This document shows positions 8,577 through 17,074 of a stretch of DNA of 34,134 nt, piece by piece. Source of the DNA: an uncultured Coprococcus sp. (lineage in GTDB: Bacteria > Bacillota_A > Clostridia > Lachnospirales > Lachnospiraceae); contig CAAGAB010000319.1 of the NCBI GenBank assembly GCA_900767685.1, positions 1 through 34,134 on the forward strand, in the 5' to 3' direction. A program made the translations under genes and the position numbers. Each line of letters starts with the position of its first letter. Within the stretch, counting starts at the first letter, position 1. The notes beneath the pieces were generated by a model that searched no databases, was not told the DNA's origin, and saw nothing but the letters and a program-made list of their open reading frames with translations.

Positions 8577-9110
8577 TCAGTCTCTATCCAAAAGATCTCT
8601 GCTCAAAGGCTCCAGATAATGCACTAGTGCACCGCCTTTAGCATCAATAAAATACTTTGGATCAAGCTCATCATATTTAAAATTGTTCGGATGTCCATTC
8701 TCCGTTCTCTCAAGATATCCCTTCAACTCTGAAAACCTCATATAATAAAGCTTGTTTCTTCCTGTAAACATGATAACAAGAAAGCTCACCCCATCCTGCT
8801 TTTCAAAGTCCGACATGAAATGTATCTGATGCTCATGGATATTTCTCATAGCGAATGTATCCGTGGCACATTCTTTGGCATCAAAACATATGGGTACTCC
8901 CTGAACGATGCCTATATAATCAACCGTGGAATCTTTTTCAAAGTAAGCAAGAGTTATCTGGCTGCTGTCCTTGTCTATCTTTATAGGTGTTATGGGTGTC
9001 GGAATCTTCTGAACAAGCGCAAGATTCTTCTGCCTGTAATATTCATTTGTATGATTTATCATATCCTCCAAAGTTGAGCCTCTGAGGCCTCTGGAATTCC
9101 ATGTTGCCAT
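8577..9110 (-). CDS. recU: Holliday junction resolvase RecU
   Basis: RecU cleaves four-way DNA junctions during recombinational repair and chromosome segregation in Firmicutes. The 177 residues include the hallmark NEYYRQKNLALVQKIPTPIT, the PD-(D/E)XK-type core TVDYIG (Asp64) and CFDAKE (Asp77, Lys79, Glu80), and NIHEHQ. In Bacillus recU sits beside ponA. Here its ATG directly abuts the TAG stop of the pseudouridine synthase gene with no intervening base, so translation is probably coupled. It is the last gene of a seven-gene minus-strand cluster. I found no clear terminator hairpin after it. Confidence 0.95.
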   Translation of the reverse strand: MATWNSRGLRGSTLEDMINHTNEYYRQKNLALVQKIPTPITPIKIDKDSSQITLAYFEKDSTVDYIGIVQGVPICFDAKECATDTFAMRNIHEHQIHFMSDFEKQDGVSFLVIMFTGRNKLYYMRFSELKGYLERTENGHPNNFKYDELDPKYFIDAKGGALVHYLEPLSRDLLDRD

Positions 9111-10115
9111 CTATTCAAACAAATCCTTTTCTATCTTTTTGTACATGTCAGGTTTGAATGCAGAGAACGATCTTCCTGTAAGATAATCAAGCCCTCCAGT
9201 CACATTTGTGAACTCTACCTCGCCACAATGAAGCAATTGATTCCTCAGTCTGTATGTCTGCCTGAAGTATATATTTGCCTCACGATCTCCATACTTTGGG
9301 TCTCCAACCACCGGATACCCCATATACTGTAACTGTGCTCTGATCTGGTGTGTCTTTCCAGTTATAAGATTAACTTTCAGCTCTGTATATTTTCCATTTG
9401 TTCTGATCGGTTCAAATATTGTATGTATCTTTTCGAACTCACTTTTCCCAGAAGCCTTCTTAACCTCTTCTGCACTATCCCGGATTATAACCAAGTTCTT
9501 CTTCTCATCCTTGACAAGATATGCTGTCACGTCCTGTGTGTCTCTCATATTACCCTTAACAATGGTATAATAATACTTATCTACTTTTCTCTCCCTTATT
9601 ATACGGGATAACTCCTGGCTTCCCATAAGGGACACACCACATAGAACAAGACCGGATGTATTTCTATCCAGTCTGTTGCATATTGACGGCTTAAATGTTC
9701 TCAGCTGAGCTGTTGTTATAAATCCGTTATCCAACAGATAATCTATCACGCTTTCGTTAACCGAATAGTCATCCCTTGCTGCTTTCTGTGAGAGAACACC
9801 TGCAGGCTTATTGACTATCAAAATATTATGGTCATGATATATAACTTCTGGTTTGAATTTCTTTTGTGGATCACCTGTTGCAGCCTTCACATCCGTATCA
9901 CGAAATGAGTCTATCGTATCATCAGCCAGATATAGCTGAATCACATCACCTACATAAACAATCTCATTTCCAACGGCTTTTCCGCCATTTAATTTTATAT
10001 TTTTCTTTCTAATCATCCTATAAACAAAACTAGATGGCGCCTTGTTAAGATATTTCATAACAAGTTTATTCAACCTTTGTCCAGCCTCATTTTTTGATAT
10101 TACTATCTCTCTCAT
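9111..10115 (-). CDS. RluA-family pseudouridine synthase (RluC/RluD-like)
   Basis: This enzyme isomerises uridines to pseudouridine, probably in 23S rRNA. The N terminus (residues ~12-48) is an S4-like RNA-binding domain. The catalytic domain follows with VNKPAGVLSQ (~101-110) and NRLDRNTSGL (147-156); Asp150 is the catalytic aspartate. The first position of that motif is Asn rather than the commoner His. Later motifs are KYYYTIVKG, TGKTHQIRAQL and VGDPKYG. At 334 residues it is a normal length. It starts two bases after the stop of the small membrane protein gene. Which uridines it modifies cannot be told from sequence. Confidence 0.93.
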   Translation of the reverse strand: MREIVISKNEAGQRLNKLVMKYLNKAPSSFVYRMIRKKNIKLNGGKAVGNEIVYVGDVIQLYLADDTIDSFRDTDVKAATGDPQKKFKPEVIYHDHNILIVNKPAGVLSQKAARDDYSVNESVIDYLLDNGFITTAQLRTFKPSICNRLDRNTSGLVLCGVSLMGSQELSRIIRERKVDKYYYTIVKGNMRDTQDVTAYLVKDEKKNLVIIRDSAEEVKKASGKSEFEKIHTIFEPIRTNGKYTELKVNLITGKTHQIRAQLQYMGYPVVGDPKYGDREANIYFRQTYRLRNQLLHCGEVEFTNVTGGLDYLTGRSFSAFKPDMYKKIEKDLFE

Positions 10116-10117
10116 TT

Positions 10118-10690
10118 CTATATTCCCAGTTCAAACAATCTATTTCGAATTTTCTCATCAGAAGCGATAAACTCTTCCGAAGGCTTTTTTATTTTCTCAG
10201 CCTTTGCTGCAAAACTGTCAATATCCGTAGTAATAATAACCACATACTGTTTCTTCTGATCAGCTAATGAATCAGTTATAATCTTTTTAAGAGCCGATTC
10301 ATCTTTTATTTTTTTTCCAAAGCCGCCATTGTAATAGAACAGCATCCTGCCATCCCTCACAACTGCAACAGGAAAATAAACAATACCCTCGTATCTGCTG
10401 ACAGATACATCATACACCAGCGATTTTTCATTGAAATATGATATTTCTTTTAACTTTGAATACTCTTCATCGTTTAGTTCCTTGAAACCGGCACACATTA
10501 TGTAGGCAACAATCTGCTTTGCCAGTGGCAGCGCAACCAATATTGGAATAACTATAAAGATTGATTTTCTGGTATCGAACATGACCACAGTAAAAAACAC
10601 TCCGGCAATCACGAAAAGTCCTAAAACAATGATACTTATAAGAACATTTCTCTTGTGCCTGTTCATATAACCATGCTGACCTTTTTCCAT
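10118..10690 (-). CDS. Unrecognised membrane protein with two transmembrane helices
   Basis: I do not recognise this 190-residue protein. A basic N terminus (KGQHGYMNRHKRN) is followed by two close hydrophobic helices at about 15-37 and 44-66. The remainder is a soluble, charged domain of about 120 residues containing FYYNGGFGKKIKDESALKK and VVIITTDIDSF, probably on the cytoplasmic side by the positive-inside rule. GGAGG lies five bases before the ATG. It is sandwiched between the SDR gene (18 bases upstream) and the pseudouridine synthase (2 bases downstream), so it belongs to the same operon. No function is proposed. Confidence 0.85.
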   Translation of the reverse strand: MEKGQHGYMNRHKRNVLISIIVLGLFVIAGVFFTVVMFDTRKSIFIVIPILVALPLAKQIVAYIMCAGFKELNDEEYSKLKEISYFNEKSLVYDVSVSRYEGIVYFPVAVVRDGRMLFYYNGGFGKKIKDESALKKIITDSLADQKKQYVVIITTDIDSFAAKAEKIKKPSEEFIASDEKIRNRLFELGI

Positions 10691-10708
10691 ATCATCCTCC
10701 GCAAAATT

Positions 10709-11476
10709 CTACTTAATAAATTTTATAAGCAAGCTGTGTGGCAGATATTTGCTCACAAAACGAAAAGCCTTCATAAGTGGTGAATACACCGATATATCAC
10801 TCAAGTAATAGGCATCAAACAACGCTCTTTTCACAACTTTAACAGGGTTTGCCCTGAGAACCATCTTATATGGTTTTGACTTTGTATACTTCTGAGCAAT
10901 ATCAAAGAATTCAGTCTTTACAGGACCTGGGCAGACTGCTGTAACTGTGATACCTCGGCCCTCAAGTTCTCTGTTCAGAGCTCTTGAAAAGCTCAGGACC
11001 ATAGACTTTGAAGCTGCATAGATCGCAAATGACGGCTGTGGCAAAAATGCAGCCGAAGACGCCAGATTGATTATGTTTGAAGGGTCAGCCATATATGGAA
11101 GTGATATGTGTGTTATAGCTGCAAGAGCCCTGCAGTTAAGGTCGATCATCCCTGTTACATCATCCTCTGTCATATTCTCAAAATGACCTGCAATTCCATA
11201 TCCGGCAGCATTTACCAATACTCTTATTGATGGATCCTGTCTCTCTAAAAGTTTTTTGTAAAACTGTATATCACTATCATCTGTAAGATCAAGAGCCAGA
11301 ATTCTTACAAGCTTTCCACTTATGGCTTTTATCTCAGACTTAACTTCCGCCAGCCTGTCCTTTCTTCTTGCAATAAGCCATATCTCATCAATCGTTCTAT
11401 ACTTCTGTGATATCTGTAATGCAAATTCTCTTCCTATTCCTGAAGATGCACCAGTTATTATTGCCACTTTCTTCAT
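10709..11476 (-). CDS. Short-chain dehydrogenase/reductase (classical SDR)
   Basis: This is an NAD(P)-dependent oxidoreductase of unknown substrate. The 255 residues show the cofactor-binding TGASSGIG (8-15), NAAG (~89-92), catalytic serine region NLASSAAF (~137-144) and YAASK (153-157, Tyr and Lys catalytic), then CPGPVKTEF. An Arg pair after strand 2 (LIARRKDRL) suggests a preference for NADP, an inference only. The start at 11474-11476 is chosen for GGAGG 8 bases upstream. It forms an ATGA overlap with the stop of the methyltransferase gene, implying translational coupling. Confidence 0.92.
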   Translation of the reverse strand: MKKVAIITGASSGIGREFALQISQKYRTIDEIWLIARRKDRLAEVKSEIKAISGKLVRILALDLTDDSDIQFYKKLLERQDPSIRVLVNAAGYGIAGHFENMTEDDVTGMIDLNCRALAAITHISLPYMADPSNIINLASSAAFLPQPSFAIYAASKSMVLSFSRALNRELEGRGITVTAVCPGPVKTEFFDIAQKYTKSKPYKMVLRANPVKVVKRALFDAYYLSDISVYSPLMKAFRFVSKYLPHSLLIKFIK

Positions 11477-12882
11477 GACATCATCCTCCATCCAGATAAA
11501 TACTTGTTTTTTAACACTCCTCTATTGTTCTTAGCCCATCCGAGTGGATATCCATCTACACAGACAAGCACATAACCGTTATTCAGCTTCATATTCGGAT
11601 CAGTACTATCTACAGATTCATTATCCAGTTCTATTGTCTCGCCTTTAAGATACTTAACGACTCTAATGTCTTCAGCCGACAAATCCGCAACATTATCAAA
11701 CTGGTCTCTTTTCAGATACATGGCAAGTGACTGACTCGGCTCAAATCTGTTTTTCTTGACTTCACCAAGAAACAATCCGTGTCTCAAAAGCCTGAGGCCC
11801 TTAACATCAGGCATACCATCGGCAATATAATAAAGTCTTCCTTTATTTTCCTCTATCCTGTCAAGCTTTATTCCTGCACTCGCAGAAACATGTGCTATAA
11901 AGCTCAGAAAATCATCATCTGCCTTGTACGGTTTGAAAGAATATGTCCGCACTCCCCCACCATACGCATCAGCATCTTTTTCAAAAAATGCAATAAAATG
12001 TCCTTCACCCTTCAAGTGATGTGGCCAGAGCCTTGCACACTTTTTTAGCTCAGGATCACCCGTCTCACCCCATTCGGGATTGCCGTCATCAAACTTTTCA
12101 TACTTAGAAAAATCAATCAGATGCATGCTCTCGTCTATTGAGAGGAGATATTCCACAGATCTTTCATCCTCCTCCGGAGAGAAAGTGCATGTGGAATATA
12201 GAAGCTTTCCGCCAGGTTTCAGCATCCTGCATGCCTCGTTTAATATACCTCTCTGAAGTCCGGCAAATAGTTCGGTTCCATTGTTCTCCCACGCAGTCAT
12301 CATGGATGACGACTTCCTGAACATTCCCTCACCGGAACATGGTGCATCTATAAGTATCTTGTCAAACGCACCTTCAAATGCCCTTGACAGATTATTCGGC
12401 GGTTCACTCACTACGCACATATTACCTATACCAAACAATTCGAGATTCTTGAGCAAAGCCTTTGCTCTTGAATTACTTATGTCATTTGATATAAGTATTC
12501 CCGTACCGTCAAGTTTTGCAGCAAGCTCTGTGGATTTCCCGCCAGGAGCAGCACATATGTCAAGTACCACATCCCCCTCTTCTATATCCAATATACTTGC
12601 CGGAGTCATAGCACTTGGCTCCTGTATATAATAAAGCCCCGCATAATAATATGGATGTTTGGACGGTGTATATTTCTTGTGATCATAATAAAAACCATTC
12701 TTTGTCCATGGAACAGGTTCAAGTTCAAACGGACTAATCTTCAAAAAATCTTCAATTGATATTTTTGACGTGTTTACTCTTATTCCATGATACATATCAC
12801 TGTCAAAGCACTTGATATAGTCATCATATTCATCGCCAAGCTGTTTCTTAATTCTCTCTTCGAACGCTTTCGGTAAAGCCAT
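11473..12882 (-). CDS. RsmF-like rRNA (cytosine-C5) methyltransferase
   Basis: This is a SAM-dependent m5C RNA methyltransferase of the RsmB/Nop2/Sun family. The SAM site ICAAPGGKS is at ~109-117. The two catalytic cysteines are Cys182 in DAPCSGEGMF and Cys232 in STCTFSPEE. The C terminus (YPLGWAKNNRGVLKNKYLSG) is the PUA-like tail seen in RsmF/YebU-type enzymes, which act on 16S rRNA. At 469 residues the length fits. The ATG at 12880-12882 has GGGAG about 12 bases upstream; a TTG four codons earlier is too close to the ribosome site. The last four bases overlap the SDR start. Confidence 0.92.
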   Translation of the reverse strand: MALPKAFEERIKKQLGDEYDDYIKCFDSDMYHGIRVNTSKISIEDFLKISPFELEPVPWTKNGFYYDHKKYTPSKHPYYYAGLYYIQEPSAMTPASILDIEEGDVVLDICAAPGGKSTELAAKLDGTGILISNDISNSRAKALLKNLELFGIGNMCVVSEPPNNLSRAFEGAFDKILIDAPCSGEGMFRKSSSMMTAWENNGTELFAGLQRGILNEACRMLKPGGKLLYSTCTFSPEEDERSVEYLLSIDESMHLIDFSKYEKFDDGNPEWGETGDPELKKCARLWPHHLKGEGHFIAFFEKDADAYGGGVRTYSFKPYKADDDFLSFIAHVSASAGIKLDRIEENKGRLYYIADGMPDVKGLRLLRHGLFLGEVKKNRFEPSQSLAMYLKRDQFDNVADLSAEDIRVVKYLKGETIELDNESVDSTDPNMKLNNGYVLVCVDGYPLGWAKNNRGVLKNKYLSGWRMMS

Positions 12883-12985
12883 ACGCAATTGCAACTCCCT
12901 TATCTCTACTATAATATCTCTATCTGCTTATAGATGTATTTTTTTCTTTCTTGTATTCATGCCATATATCATTGCTGATGTACAA

Positions 12986-13789
12986 CTAATCTATGCTCTG
13001 AGCCTTGAACCCCTCTGCTATTATATCAAGCTGCTTTGCAAAGTTCTCAAGCAGTTCCATATCATCTTTCTGATATATTGAATAAAATTCATCCTGAATT
13101 TTCCGGATTTCACGAGGATTGCCTACCTTATATAGATTCTGTATATTCACTATAATCTCTGATACAATATTAGCTTTTATGTTAAATGAATTCTGGGCAT
13201 CCATGATCTCTCCCCTGACATAAGACATCTCTCTGTCAAGCGCAACTGTTGCATCTGCAGCATTTTTCAGCTTTGCTCTTATATCCTCAGGAATTCCTTT
13301 ACGATATTTATACTGGAGTGAGTGCTCTATAGTTGCCCAGAAATTCATCGCCATTGTTCTGATCTGTATCTCAGCCTGAATTGTCGAACATCCGGAAACT
13401 GTATATACGTCATAATCAAGAATTATATGATAACTCTGATATCCACTTGCCTTAGCATTTGATATATAATCCTTTTCTTCTCTTATACGCATATCCTGCC
13501 GATTGCGTATAATCTCCACAACCTTATTGATATCCTCTGTAAACTGACACATTATCCTTATTCCGGCTATGTCATCCATATCCTCAACTATGCGATCCAT
13601 AGGGATATGTTTTTTCTGCAGCTTATCTATAATACTGGACACCGTCTTTACTCTTCCAGTCACACTTTCTATAGGAGAATACATACCCATACTTTTATAC
13701 TGCATAATAATATGATTAAACTTCACCAGAAGTTCATCAACCGCTTGCTCATAGGGAGACAAAATCTCCTTCCAAAGCTGAATTTCCAT
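12986..13789 (-). CDS. relQ: Small alarmone synthetase (RelQ/YjbM type)
   Basis: This makes (p)ppGpp from ATP and GDP/GTP and has no hydrolase domain. In 267 residues it has the RelA/SpoT synthetase core: DIAGIRIMC (73-81), KASGYQSYHIIL (~113-124, nucleotide site), and EIQIRTMAMNFWATIEH (140-156), followed by a helical C terminus as in tetrameric SAS1 enzymes. There are no HD, TGS or ACT domains. The EIQIRT form is usual for SAS proteins, where long Rel has EVQIRT. GGAGG precedes the ATG by about 6 bases. It lies between a TPR protein gene and the RsmF-like gene in the same orientation. Confidence 0.94.
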   Translation of the reverse strand: MEIQLWKEILSPYEQAVDELLVKFNHIIMQYKSMGMYSPIESVTGRVKTVSSIIDKLQKKHIPMDRIVEDMDDIAGIRIMCQFTEDINKVVEIIRNRQDMRIREEKDYISNAKASGYQSYHIILDYDVYTVSGCSTIQAEIQIRTMAMNFWATIEHSLQYKYRKGIPEDIRAKLKNAADATVALDREMSYVRGEIMDAQNSFNIKANIVSEIIVNIQNLYKVGNPREIRKIQDEFYSIYQKDDMELLENFAKQLDIIAEGFKAQSID

Positions 13790-13851
13790 GCAACGCCTCC
13801 AACTCTTCTTTTGCCAGACATAAAACTCACCCTATCAGTCTGTGCGAAATA

Positions 13852-14673
13852 TTATTCTTCTGATACCCTTGTACTGAGAAATTCGTATTCCCTCTGGCCA
13901 TCTTCATAATCCGGATAGGTTTCCACCAACTGCGAAGCAAGTTCATAAGCCTTGTCATAATCTATGTTTTTTTCATAATATGCTACCTGGAGCATCATAA
14001 GTTCCTTTTTATATACCGTGTCATCGCATTCCAAACCGTTTGTAATATATGCTAAAGCGGACTCCATATCACCATTGCTCAGATAATATGAACCATACAT
14101 TGCATATACATACGAGTTGAATCCAAATGCCTGAACATATTTCTCATAACTTTCAAACATTTTTTCAGAATCATCCGTAACTGCGTAACATGTTCCGATA
14201 TACATGTAAAGTTCTGGATAAGTCTTAGCCTCTTTCAAAAGGACATCCAGTGCCCCACCGTAATTACCGCTTGCAAAATCATCAAGAGCCTCTGCAAGCT
14301 CTTTCAAATCGTTAACGTTTGAACCTGAAAATGAAGAAGCTGTAAGTTCTTTATAAGTAGATGCAGCATCAGCATACTGACCGCTTTTGAGATATGCATC
14401 AGCCATATATAAATTTATATTCTGATCCTTTCTGCCCGAAAAGAACTGCTGCTCTGCCAGAGCAGCTTTGAATGAATCTATGGCTTCCTGATATGAACCA
14501 CTCTCATAATATGTTACACCCTTATCAAAATATTCATCTTTCTGTGATATTATCGCTGATATGGCATACGATATAAGTAGAACTGACACACAGGCCAAAA
14601 TTAAAATTCCTAAAATAAGGGGATAATTGATTTTCTTTCTCTCTTTAAATATACTGCGTTTGCGTTTTGACAT
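13852..14673 (-). CDS. Membrane-anchored TPR protein
   Basis: A very basic cytoplasmic N terminus is followed by one transmembrane helix (~18-42) and an extracytoplasmic domain of tetratricopeptide-like helices. Recognisable TPR units include DKGVTYYESGSYQEAIDSFK (~51-70), YMADAYLKSGQYADAASTYK (~89-108) and later repeats ending with YDKAYELASQLVETYPDYED. TPRs usually mediate protein contacts; no partner is evident. AAGGAG lies seven bases before the ATG. It is the first gene of the cluster running to recU. I could not identify a convincing promoter in the 137 bases between it and the purine terminator. Confidence 0.88.
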   Translation of the reverse strand: MSKRKRSIFKERKKINYPLILGILILACVSVLLISYAISAIISQKDEYFDKGVTYYESGSYQEAIDSFKAALAEQQFFSGRKDQNINLYMADAYLKSGQYADAASTYKELTASSFSGSNVNDLKELAEALDDFASGNYGGALDVLLKEAKTYPELYMYIGTCYAVTDDSEKMFESYEKYVQAFGFNSYVYAMYGSYYLSNGDMESALAYITNGLECDDTVYKKELMMLQVAYYEKNIDYDKAYELASQLVETYPDYEDGQREYEFLSTRVSEE

Positions 14674-14810
14674 CTGTAATCTCCTTCATGTACTTCTTTT
14701 TGTAGATTCCACTATAAAATATATCGGTTCTTGCATAATTCTGCATTCAACCATTAAAGTCTAATCTTATACATCATTTTATATTAACACAATCAGCCAA
14801 TAAGATAAAG

Positions 14811-14861
14811 AAAAAAAGCGTCTACACTGAATTCAACTGAACTCAACAGCATAGCCGCTTT
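14811..14861 (-). terminator. Terminator after the purine genes
   Basis: On the minus strand, AAAGCG (14856-14861) pairs with CGCTTT (14815-14820) around an imperfect inner stem that includes GAGTTC/GAATTC, followed by a run of seven T. It lies about 30 bases after the AICAR formyltransferase stop and separates the purine unit from the TPR-relQ cluster. Confidence 0.75.
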
Positions 14862-14889
14862 CATTATATACCACTAAATAATGTAAATA

Positions 14890-16068
14890 TTAGTGATGGA
14901 ACAATCTGATTCCTGTAAATACCATGACCATATCGTACTTATCAGCACACTCTATAACGAGATCATCACGAACTGATCCGCCAGGCTGTGCAATGTACTT
15001 GACACCACTCTTGTGAGCTCTCTCTATATTGTCTGAGAATGGGAAGAATGCGTCTGATCCAAGGACAACATCTGTATTCTGCGCCAGCCATGCCTTCTTC
15101 TGCTCTGCTGTGAACACCTCTGGTTTAACCTTGAATCTCTTCTGCCACTCGCCTTCCTTAAGTACATCCTCGTACTCATCTCCCATGTATACGTCGATGG
15201 CATTGTCTCTGTCTGCTCTTCCAAGTCCATCAACGAACTGAAGTCCCATAACCTGTGGTGACTGACGGAGGAACCAGTTGTCTGCCTTCTGTCCGGCAAG
15301 TCTTGTACAGTGGATTCTTGACTGCTGTCCTGCTCCGATACCTATAGCCTGTCCACCCTTTACATAACATACAGAATTTGACTGTGTATACTTGAGCGTG
15401 ATGAGCGCGATCTTCATGTCGATCTCAGCCTGCTCTGGAAGCTCCTTGTTCTCTGTAACGAAGTTTGACAGGAGATCCTTGTCTATCTTGAGCTCATTTC
15501 TTCCCTGCTCGAATGTAACGCCATATACCTGCTTTCTCTCGATCTCAGCAGGAACATAGTTCTCATCTATCTGGATGATGTTGTAGTTTCCCTTCTTCTT
15601 TGCGAGAAGAAGCTCCATAGCCTCATCTGTATATCCAGGAGCGATAACACCATCTGATACCTCTCTCTTGATAAGACGTGCTGTGTCTGCGTCACATACA
15701 TCTGAGAGTGCAATGAAATCACCGAATGATGACATTCTGTCAGCGCCTCTTGCCCTTGCATATGCACATGCAAGTGGTGAGAGCTCTCCGAGGTCATCTA
15801 CCCAGTAGATCTTTGCAAGTGTATCGTTAAGTGGAAGTCCAACTGCAGCACCTGCTGGTGAAACATGCTTGAATGACGTCGCTGCTGGAAGTCCCGTTGC
15901 AGCCTTGAGTTCCTTTACAAGCTGCCATCCGTTGAATGCATCAAGGAAGTTGATGTATCCTGGCTTGCCATTTAAAACCTTGACAGGAAGATCACTGCCA
16001 TCCTCCATATATATTCTTGAAGGCTTCTGATTTGGGTTACAACCATACTTTAACTGAATCTCGTTCAT
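14890..16068 (-). CDS. AICAR formyltransferase, stand-alone
   Basis: This enzyme transfers a formyl group from 10-formyltetrahydrofolate to AICAR, giving FAICAR, the penultimate step to IMP. In most bacteria it is one half of bifunctional PurH. Here the 392 residues cover only the transformylase part and no MGS-like cyclohydrolase domain is attached. The catalytic Lys-His pair sits in FKHVSPAGAAVG (Lys67, His68), followed by YVKGGQAIGIGAGQQSRIHC and LGSDAFFPFSDN. The ATG at 16066-16068 is chosen because AAGGAGA lies about 9 bases upstream. It is 26 bases downstream of the PurO-type cyclohydrolase gene, which supplies the missing activity. Confidence 0.94.
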   Translation of the reverse strand: MNEIQLKYGCNPNQKPSRIYMEDGSDLPVKVLNGKPGYINFLDAFNGWQLVKELKAATGLPAATSFKHVSPAGAAVGLPLNDTLAKIYWVDDLGELSPLACAYARARGADRMSSFGDFIALSDVCDADTARLIKREVSDGVIAPGYTDEAMELLLAKKKGNYNIIQIDENYVPAEIERKQVYGVTFEQGRNELKIDKDLLSNFVTENKELPEQAEIDMKIALITLKYTQSNSVCYVKGGQAIGIGAGQQSRIHCTRLAGQKADNWFLRQSPQVMGLQFVDGLGRADRDNAIDVYMGDEYEDVLKEGEWQKRFKVKPEVFTAEQKKAWLAQNTDVVLGSDAFFPFSDNIERAHKSGVKYIAQPGGSVRDDLVIECADKYDMVMVFTGIRLFHH

Positions 16069-16094
16069 GATCAAATATCTCCTTTATTCTTTAA

Positions 16095-16808
16095 TTACTT
16101 ATTCTTGTTCACGATCTTTGTCTCATGCTCACCTGTTGCGATGTCAATATATCTGACGAAAAGTGACACCTTGTTGTCCTCATTGAGGCTGTTCCATACC
16201 TTGTCTGTGAACTCATCGATATCACCGGATATCTTAACCCACTTTGGCTCACCCTCAAAGCTTGGGAGCGGATTGCCATCGTGCATATATGTGTGAATGA
16301 AATGTCCCTCACCAGCTACAGGGTTCTCGTATGAGAATGTGTATCTGTTATTTGCTTCAGGGTTGCCATTGTTGCTCTTAAGTATGGACATTGAATAGTC
16401 GAACACACCATTCTTTATGTGCATGACACCTGAGATTCTAGGTGTGTAGTTAGGGCCGTCAGGCTCAAACTGTCTGCTTCTGAGTGACTGCTCAAATGTG
16501 AGCTCATCGTCAAGTCCGTCATATATAGTGTCTGTCTGATCGCCATTTGTAACGATAGTCTTGTTGCCAAGAACTCTTACAGGTGCATAGATGATAAGAC
16601 TTGGATCCTCAAGCTTTGAAGGATCAAATGCCTCTGTTCTGATGCCCTCACCCTCTGTCACAAATACTCTGTTACGGCTGTTTGAGCTTCTTCCCATGAT
16701 GAAGTAAGCTGTAACTGCCTTCTTGCCATCCTCTGACACGCCGATCACGATTCCGCGTCCCGGATATGCATTTTCGCTAAGTTCCTTCTCAAGTGATAAC
16801 ATTTCCAT
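16095..16808 (-). CDS. purO: IMP cyclohydrolase, PurO-like
   Basis: This closes the ring of FAICAR to make IMP. The 237 residues resemble the archaeal-type PurO family, not the PurH cyclohydrolase domain. Recognisable segments are YPGRGIVIGVSEDGKKAVTA, the SRNRVF loop, VTNGDQTDTIYDG, and YTPRISGV. The start at 16806-16808 (MEMLSLEKEL) follows GGAGG by about 11 bases; an earlier ATG overlaps that site. The gene lies directly behind a ZTP riboswitch and before the formyltransferase. Assignment is by motif recall, supported strongly by its neighbour. Confidence 0.9.
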   Translation of the reverse strand: MEMLSLEKELSENAYPGRGIVIGVSEDGKKAVTAYFIMGRSSNSRNRVFVTEGEGIRTEAFDPSKLEDPSLIIYAPVRVLGNKTIVTNGDQTDTIYDGLDDELTFEQSLRSRQFEPDGPNYTPRISGVMHIKNGVFDYSMSILKSNNGNPEANNRYTFSYENPVAGEGHFIHTYMHDGNPLPSFEGEPKWVKISGDIDEFTDKVWNSLNEDNKVSLFVRYIDIATGEHETKIVNKNK

Positions 16809-16855
16809 TTTCTGTTGTACCTCCATGTGTTTTCTCGTACCTGTGAGCTGATGCC

Positions 16856-16926
16856 ATAAAGAAAGCCGGCCACCTGCGCACACAAATACATGTCTTGATA
16901 TATTTGCTTGCCCAGGCGGTCGGCTT
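16856..16926 (-). terminator. Riboswitch-controlled intrinsic terminator
   Basis: On the minus strand, AAGCCGACCGCCTG (16913-16926) can pair over 14 positions, with one mismatch and one wobble, with CAGGTGGCCGGCTT (16863-16876), followed by TTTCTTT. The 5' arm includes most of the riboswitch's conserved CCGCCTGGGCA. Aptamer folding and terminator folding therefore exclude each other, as expected for a ligand-on switch. Confidence 0.8.
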
Positions 16927-16992
16927 GTCTTAACAGTACACTCCCTGTAGGTAATTCCTACCAGCCTTTCGGCCGTCTCCGCCAGTCGTGCA
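16908..16992 (-). ncRNA. ZTP (pfl) riboswitch
   Basis: Read on the minus strand, the leader contains GACTGGCGG near its 5' end, a middle ACCTACAGGGAG segment, and the hallmark 3' sequence CCGCCTGGGCA (16910-16920). These are the conserved pieces of the pfl motif that senses ZMP/ZTP. The ligand is the phosphorylated AICAR intermediate used by the two genes downstream, so the switch would raise expression when AICAR accumulates, as in folate shortage. Identification is from motif recall; a covariance-model hit would settle it. Confidence 0.9.
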
Positions 16993-17005
16993 CCAACATG
17001 CTTTT

Positions 17006-17034
17006 ATAATAAAGTAAATTCTTTCTTATTTCAA
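17006..17034 (-). promoter_or_regulatory. Promoter of the ZTP riboswitch-purine unit
   Basis: On the minus strand TTGAAA (17029-17034), a 17-base spacer and TATTAT (17006-17011) place the transcript start just ahead of the riboswitch. Confidence 0.7.
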
Positions 17035-17074
17035 GTATAATATACAACTTCTAATTTGATGAATCTGTACAAAT

